64,000 bases of DNA from Margaritifera margaritifera (taxonomy: Eukaryota; Mollusca; Bivalvia; Unionida; Margaritiferidae): the NCBI GenBank assembly GCA_029931535.1, contig JAQPZY010000330.1, positions 50,634 through 114,633 on the forward strand, given 5' to 3'. The notes beneath the pieces are model-generated. The model saw only the letters and a list, made by a program, of their open reading frames with translations. It did no database searches and was not told the origin of the DNA. Position numbers and translations under genes: made by a program. Positions within the stretch are counted from its first letter, which is position 1; each line of letters opens with the position of its first letter. This document shows positions 58,700 to 64,000 of this stretch, piece by piece.

Positions 58700-60850
58700 T
58701 ATATATATAATTCTTGGCTCTACAGGCTATATTCCAGTCTGTTGTCCATTGGGCATCTGTCGTCCGTTCGTCTGTTAGTACAAGTTTGTTATCGCTACTC
58801 CTCCTAAACTTTTTGGAGGATTGCCTAGAAACTTTACACACATATTCATTTCATTGTCTGGTTGGTCTAAATGAAAATGGTGATGCTTGGACATCCAGTA
58901 TGGTCAACACAGCGGCCATTCGGTAAATCTTGTTATCACTACTCCACCTGAATGGATGGTCATATTAACATCAGGTTTCACTGAAAGATATTTTATGATG
59001 TCTATTTGGTCCAAAATGAAAATTATGACAATCTAACATTAATATGGCCACCATGGCAGCCATCTTAAAAATCTTGTTGTCGTTCCTCCTCCTGAATGGA
59101 TGGTCATATCAGCATGGGGTTTTCACTAAAATACTTCTTATAATGTGAAGCAATTGTCCCCAACACGGTGCCCGCAGGCGCCATGGCGCCCGCTAAGGTT
59201 TTTGTGTGCCCGCGGAAGAGGTTATAATGAATAATAATAATTTTTAAAATGGGTCAAGTTAATTGGTTGGTGCCAGCCATTCTCTCATAAACTTACAAAT
59301 GTGTCCGTAGGCACAAAAAGGTTGGGGACCCCTGATGTGAAGTTTGCCCTAAATGAAAATGATGCCGATCTGATGTCCAATATGGATGCCATGGCAGCCA
59401 ACTTGAAAATCTTGTTATCACTGCTTCTTTTGAACAGATGGTCATATCAATATGGGGTTTTCACCAAAAGACTTTTTATAATGTTTAATTGAGCCTGATT
59501 GAAAATAGTGCTGATCTAATGTCCAATATGGAGGATTGCCTAGAAACTTTACGCACATATTCATTCCATAGTCTAGTTGGTCCTAAATGAAAATTATGAT
59601 GCTCGGACATCCAGTATGGCCAACACAGTGGCCATTTGGGAAATCTTGCTATCACTACTCCTCATGAATGGATGGTCATATTAACATTGGGTTCTCACTA
59701 AAAGACTTTTTATGATGTCTAGTTGGTTAAATGAAAATGATGCCAATCTAGCATTAATATGGCCACCATGGCAGTTATCTTGAAAATCTTATTATCGCTA
59801 CACCTCCTGAACAGATAGCCATATCAACATCGGGTTTTCACTAAAAGACTTTTTATGGTGTCTAGTTGGTTCTAAATGAAAATGACACCAATCTGATGTC
59901 CAGTATGGCCACCATAGCAGCCAACTTAAAAATATTTGTCACTTCTCCTCTTGAATGGATGGTCATATCAACATGAGGTTTTAACCAAAAGACTTCTTAT
60001 GATGTCTAGTTGGTGCTAAATAAAAGTGGTGCCGATCTGACGACCAATATGGCTGCCATGGCATCTATCTTGAAACCTTGTTATCACTACACCTCCTGAA
60101 TGGGTGGTTGTGTCATCATGGGGTTTTCACTGAAAGGCTTATATGCCGTCTAGCTGGTCCAAAATAAAATGGTGTCGATCTGACATCCAATATGGTCACA
60201 ATGGCAGCCATCTTAAAAATCTTGTTATCACAGCTCTACTTAAACAGAAAGTCATATTAGCATGGAGTTTTCACCAGAAGACTTATTATAGTGTCCAGTT
60301 GGTTTCTAATGAAAATGGTGCTGATCTGACATCCAATATGATTGCCACAACAGCCATCTTTAAAATATTGTTATTTCTACTCCTGAATGGAAGATCATAT
60401 CTTGGAAATATTGTTAACTCTACTCCTTTCCAAACAGATGGCTAGATCAACTAGGGGTTTTCACCAATAGACTTCTTATGATATATTGTTGGTCCTAAAT
60501 GAAAAGTGTGCCAGTCATACATGCAATATGGCTACCACAATGACTGTCTTAAAAATATTGTTGTCTCTACTCCCCCTGAATGGATGATCATTATGACATG
60601 GGGTTTTCACCAAAAGATTTCTAATAATGTCTACATTGTCCTAAATAAAAAGGGTGCCAAGCTTATATCGAATATGTGTACCACAGCAGCTAAGTTGAAA
60701 ATCTTGTTACCTCTGATGAATATCACATATGGTTTCAGTACTCAACTTTTAAAAGGAAGAAATGGTCTTAACATAAATTCCTGGAAATTCTTTTCACCCA
60801 GTAGAGCATCAGTCACTTCAAGGATCTCTTTTTTGAAAGATAACATTTTC
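58700..60850 (+). repeat. Tandem-repeat element, longest version (~12 units of ~145 bp)
   Basis: 5' block 'ctgtcgtccgttcgtctg', 'ttagtacaagtttgttatcg', 'ctactcctcctaaact' as at 16800 and 23640. Core units are marked by 'gatgtctagttggt' near 58999, 59570, 59715, 59860, 60005, 60150 and 60295 (145 bp apart), with later units at 60485 and 60640. The 3' block 'gaatatcacatatggtttca' and 'aattcctggaaattctttt' matches the ends of the other two. Part of the 5' block is repeated at 59528, so the array also has a higher-order period. Interrupted by a hAT MITE at 59151-59334. Confidence 0.85.
59151..59334. mobile_element. hAT-type MITE with perfect 8-bp target site duplication
   Basis: A 184-bp insertion in the tandem array. 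Both flanks are ATGTGAAG (59143-59150 and 59335-59342). The ends are inverted and similar: left CAATTGTCCCCAAC, right (inverse) CAGGGGTCCCCAACC, followed by related 'cggtgcccgc' and 'tttttgtgcc'. Eight-base duplication plus a CAGGGGTCCCCAACC-like end are typical of hAT elements. No coding capacity. More GC-rich than its host array. Confidence 0.93.
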
Positions 60851-61279
60851 AGAATTGAGGTAGTTGCCACTCTTTCTGAAGATGTGAGTGTACCTCAGTA
60901 CAGCATAATATCAGTCACCCTATCCAATGTCAAAATTAACAAGATAGTGAAATGTGTTAGTCCAGGAACTTACTGCTCATTATGTCGATACATTTTTATA
61001 CACTATAGGTCAAAGAGTATGCGTAATGTTGAATGTCAGTTAAATATATGCTTAAATAGAATTCAGTAATTGCCAGCTGAAAACACTTAAAATATTCTAA
61101 ATTTAAAATATTTGTATGCACATCTGCCAATTACATTGATTTTGTGATGATCCAATACTCTATCCTGGCAGTTGTCTTATCTTAAAAACATTTTTAGGAC
61201 TTCTCTTTTACCATAAGTTGATGTTCCATTGACTATGTGATATCTCAGGGATAACTGTCACAAAGCCCTTAATTTAACA

Positions 61280-62310
61280 AGAGTCATGGCAAACACAGAT
61301 TGGGGAGCAGACTGGAAGGTAGTACTCTGGTTTAGTAGGACTTTAATAAGATCCAAACTTGGGTATGGATTGATTGTGTATGGATCAGCTTGTAAGTCTT
61401 ACCTACAAGTGCATGATCCACTACACAGTCAGTGATTTTGACTTTGTCTGGGAGTATTTAGAACTTTCCCTTCAGAAAGCCTCTGTACTAAGGTAACTGA
61501 ACCATCACTTTATCTCAGATGAAAGAAATTGACTCTTAAGTATATTACAAAACTGTCTCCTAATCTAGTCCTGTATAGAATATTTAGGCCCAAATACCAA
61601 ATCTTATACACTGAGAAACTGAATTTTCAGTCCACCTTTCTTCATACAAATTCAGCCTGTAAAGCATAGAAAAATCATTCTGGAAATTACTGCAACATTC
61701 TGTATTTGCAATTCACAATTCAAGCCTTGCAATTGATGCCACCATCCCTGTATACAGACATGTTTGAAAGCGGAGGCATGGTTGGAGTTGCTACATTGGC
61801 AACACATGATGGCACCATCCAGAGCAGGTAGATACATTCTCATTTTACCATAGAAATTGTAGCCATATTACTCAAATCGGTGAACTACATTGAAATCTCT
61901 CAAAAATGCAACAAATGTCATGATCTTTTTTGATTTCCTTTTCACTCCAAAGAGGCCTTGCAAAATCTAGAATTTGACAGTCCTTAAATATCCCAAATCT
62001 AAGCAGAAACATGATTTGCTCATATCATCTGGAAAAAGTATTCTGTAATGTTTGCTGCCTAGTCACAATGGAATTAATGTAATGAAAAAGCAAATCCATA
62101 GCTGCCTTGCAGTCATCTATTTCTAAATGAAGATTACAATACACTGACTTCAAATATTTTATAACTCGGCATATTTTACATACCTAGCAAAATATGTGGA
62201 ATGTATACTCCACAAACAAGCTTTGGAGACATCAAACCCATCACTGAACAGTGGCATCAGTGATATGTAATAAATCACATAGATCAGGTGGTATTGTGCT
62301 GATCACATAT
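61280..62310 (+). mobile_element. Jockey-clade LINE, C-terminal RT and RNase H part
   Basis: On the + strand in shifting frames: VMANTDWGADWKV, RTLIRSKLGYGLIVYGSA then CLGVFRTFPSESL (61290-61470), and LTLKYITKLSP (61525). These are the tail of a Jockey/I-type RT. RNase H pieces follow: NYIEISQKCNKF-like and a decayed IFSDS-type motif near 61880-61960, LPSHNGINV near 62060, and a K..YTDFK..I-like helical end near 62140-62200. The element is 5'-truncated and heavily mutated; 61070-61280 is unrecognised. Confidence 0.78.
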
Positions 62311-62436
62311 TGGACCCAATAATATGCGACTTGTGCAGATCTCTTGAGAGGCTGAACCTGAACCAGTATTGTACCCTGCGAGTGTCCACAAGTATATCGA
62401 CTTTCACAAGTTTTGACTTTTTAGGTAATGCAGTGA

Positions 62437-62530
62437 TACCGTAAAACCTGTCATGAGAGACCGCCTCTTCTGCCAGCAAAAAGCGTCTCTCAAGACAGGT
62501 GGTCTCATCATAACAGGTTTTGAACAAAAA
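62437..62530. mobile_element. Short inverted-repeat MITE
   Basis: 'taaaacctgtcatgagagac' at 62442 pairs imperfectly with 'gtctcatcataacaggtttt' at about 62502-62521. The enclosed 'caagacaggtggtctc' repeats the theme. The AAACCTGT-type end on a ~90-bp element fits a mariner-like MITE, but the class is uncertain. Confidence 0.6.
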
Positions 62531-62599
62531 AGACCAGTTTCCATGGTCGAAATTCAGCACTGTTTTAAGAGGGGAAAAATAAGCACAATCATGTACATT

Positions 62600-63440
62600 A
62601 TTGTATTCTTTGTTTCAGAGTTCTTGTTAAAATATTGCATGCATTAGAGTCTGAAGATAATTTAAATAGTAATAAAGATATACATCTATCATTAAACATG
62701 AATCACATTTATATCTGAAGATCACACTTACAGTGTACTAGTATTAGCATAGCAGGTTCGTTTCTAATTGACTCCTTGTCTTTTAGTAACACCCTAAATT
62801 GTGAGTTTATTACCGACGTTTCAAGTGGCTGCTAGTGTTGCAAACGTCCTCCCATTTTTCACTTCTTTCAGTTACATTAAATCTTTTCCTCCAATGTTAG
62901 AATTTGTCTCTTTTCATTGGAGGTTCCTGCCATTGTTATTAAAGTTGCTAGGTGTTAAGTGTTCATAAGGGATGCAATTGGTAACTAACGACTGTAAGCG
63001 GTTTCTTGAATCAGTGCTTTGGGGAAATATGGAATACATATACAATGGTATATGTACCTAATGAATGAAATAAAAAGACACAAATTAATTTATCCATGAA
63101 ACAGAATAAAATATATTTAGGGAGGACAAAAGTCAAAGAACTTTATTTCACCCGACGATACAAAGGGATTAACTCTATAAACAGGGTGTGTAACCAAGGC
63201 TGCACAAAGTTAAAACAGATGACGTTTGGTGTGTGGACTGTAATCTCTGTAACATCAAAAACGACCCCAACAAACAACACAAGCCTTGACCACAATGACA
63301 AATCGGAATCCGGGAAAACGATTCTCACCTTACTGGTATTCAAAGACAAAGACCTCATTCACCCCAGGCATTACGGATTAACTTCCAAGAAAAAATGATG
63401 TATGCGACCGCTATAATTGACTTCTTGGCACTACAATGGC
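62600..63440. other. Gene-free stretch
   Basis: An open frame of 100 codons at 63096-63398 has a plausible composition but no motif and no splice context; I do not support it as a gene. Confidence 0.4.
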
Positions 63441-63990
63441 AGTTAGTGACATGTACTTTAGCTCTGGTTTACAAGTCTAGAACAAAGAAAACTACAAGCA
63501 TGACCTGCAAAAGTTAGAAAACCGGTAGCCCCAGTCTAATTTGAGTTTTTATAATATATGTGTTGTTAGAACAGTCTTTACTTTGGAAGGCGGTCGTTGA
63601 TTACAAAGGAGATAAAATAAAACAGTCAGTGGTGTTTTGTCTCCAGGTTCTCCGCGAGTCATAGTAGTAAATATTATTAGAACAAGCTACCATACGCAAT
63701 TTCGTGGGAAATCCTATGGATCATACTTTTGTCTCAAGAAATAGCCGAGGTATTTCCGAATGAGCAACATCGGCATGTACTCTACGTCTGGTTTACAAAT
63801 AACTATAACAAACTGACACTACATGCATGAACTTACAATTCAAGAAACCGGTAGCCAGCCTAATTTGTTTTTTAAGTATTTTTGAATTTTGTTTTTTAAC
63901 ATCTTTGCTTCTTAAACGATCGTGTGGTTACAAAAGAAAGTATAAAATAAAGGTCCGACTTTGTGTTTAATCTCTGGTTTTTTTGTGATT
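63440..63990 (+). repeat. Direct duplication with ~325-bp period at the window end
   Basis: 63451 and 63775: 'atgtactttagctctggttt' and 'atgtactctacgtctggttt', both followed by 'acaa', 'aaccggtagcc' (63520 and 63846), 'ctaattt' and, later, a 'taaaataaa' box (63615 and 63945) followed by 'gtgt.ttgtctc' or 'gtgtttaatctc'. The second copy runs to the window edge, so there may be more. Confidence 0.72.
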
Positions 63991-64000
63991 GCGGTCGTTC

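Noticed and set aside
63096..63398. 100-codon + strand open frame
   Set aside because: No domain, no splice signals with the required phase, no repeat support.
1..64000. CRISPR arrays, bacterial operons, Shine-Dalgarno sites or terminators
   Set aside because: Tandem repeats here lack unique-spacer structure, and introns, SINEs and LINEs show the DNA is eukaryotic.

Overview
This is eukaryotic, AT-rich, intron- and repeat-dominated DNA from an invertebrate animal. The best inference is a bivalve mollusc. Short interspersed repeats containing 'tcaaggtcaaggtca'-type and 'catcttgaaaatcttgttatc'-type motifs, tRNA-derived SINEs, Polinton/Maverick and DIRS remnants and tandem-repeat elements with defined ends all fit a bivalve, but nothing here fixes the species. 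No bacterial operon, rRNA, functional tRNA gene or CRISPR array is visible.

The one host gene I can support lies on the + strand between about 2.2 and 48.0 kb. It encodes part of a large immunoglobulin-superfamily protein, seen as eight single-domain exons (2179-2514, 12959-13249, 15647-15949, 17744-18019, 20082-20384, 25531-25821, 39560-39889, 47665-47991). Each has an AG acceptor and GT donor, and each starts and ends in phase 1 with a length divisible by three (2457 nt, 819 codons in total), so any one can be skipped, duplicated or swapped without breaking the frame. The first and last exons, signal peptide, membrane segment and promoter are outside the window or unrecognised. Exons 3 and 5 are recent duplicates flanking exon 4. 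By hand count they differ at 15 nt, of which 13 change amino acids, and half of the 12 replaced residues fall in the stretch corresponding to the FG (CDR3-like) loop. This is the most interesting signal in the window. Exon 7 carries eight N-glycosylation sequons, and exon 8 has lost the canonical Ig cysteines.

The introns are filled with mobile DNA. From 0 to 2.1 kb is a 5'-truncated CR1/Jockey-type LINE ending just before exon 1. From 3.9 to about 10.9 kb is a decayed Polinton (integrase, packaging ATPase, small structural proteins) with a 2.1-kb pogo-like DNA transposon nested in it. A 75-bp minisatellite fills 11.9-12.8 kb. Two bivalve-type tandem arrays occupy 20.7-25.3 kb. A CR1/L2-like LINE with a (TTA)n tail lies at 28.2-31.2 kb, a second Polinton integrase scrap at 33.5-34.0 kb, and a hAT element with an internal long inverted repeat at 34.6-36.1 kb. 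SINEs lie at 19.7, 26.3, 41.5 and 42.2 kb.

Downstream of exon 8 (48-64 kb) I recognise no host exon. The region holds a DIRS-type retrotransposon on the - strand (48.5-51.3 kb), pieces of - strand LINE (52.4-53.4 and 54.3-54.9 kb), a zinc-finger transposase scrap (56.0 kb), a 2.1-kb tandem-repeat element interrupted by a hAT MITE with perfect 8-bp target duplications (58.7-60.9 kb), a Jockey-clade LINE tail (61.3-62.3 kb), an inverted-repeat MITE (62.4 kb) and a roughly 325-bp tandem duplication at the window end. Whether this is still an intron of the Ig gene or lies beyond it cannot be told from the sequence.
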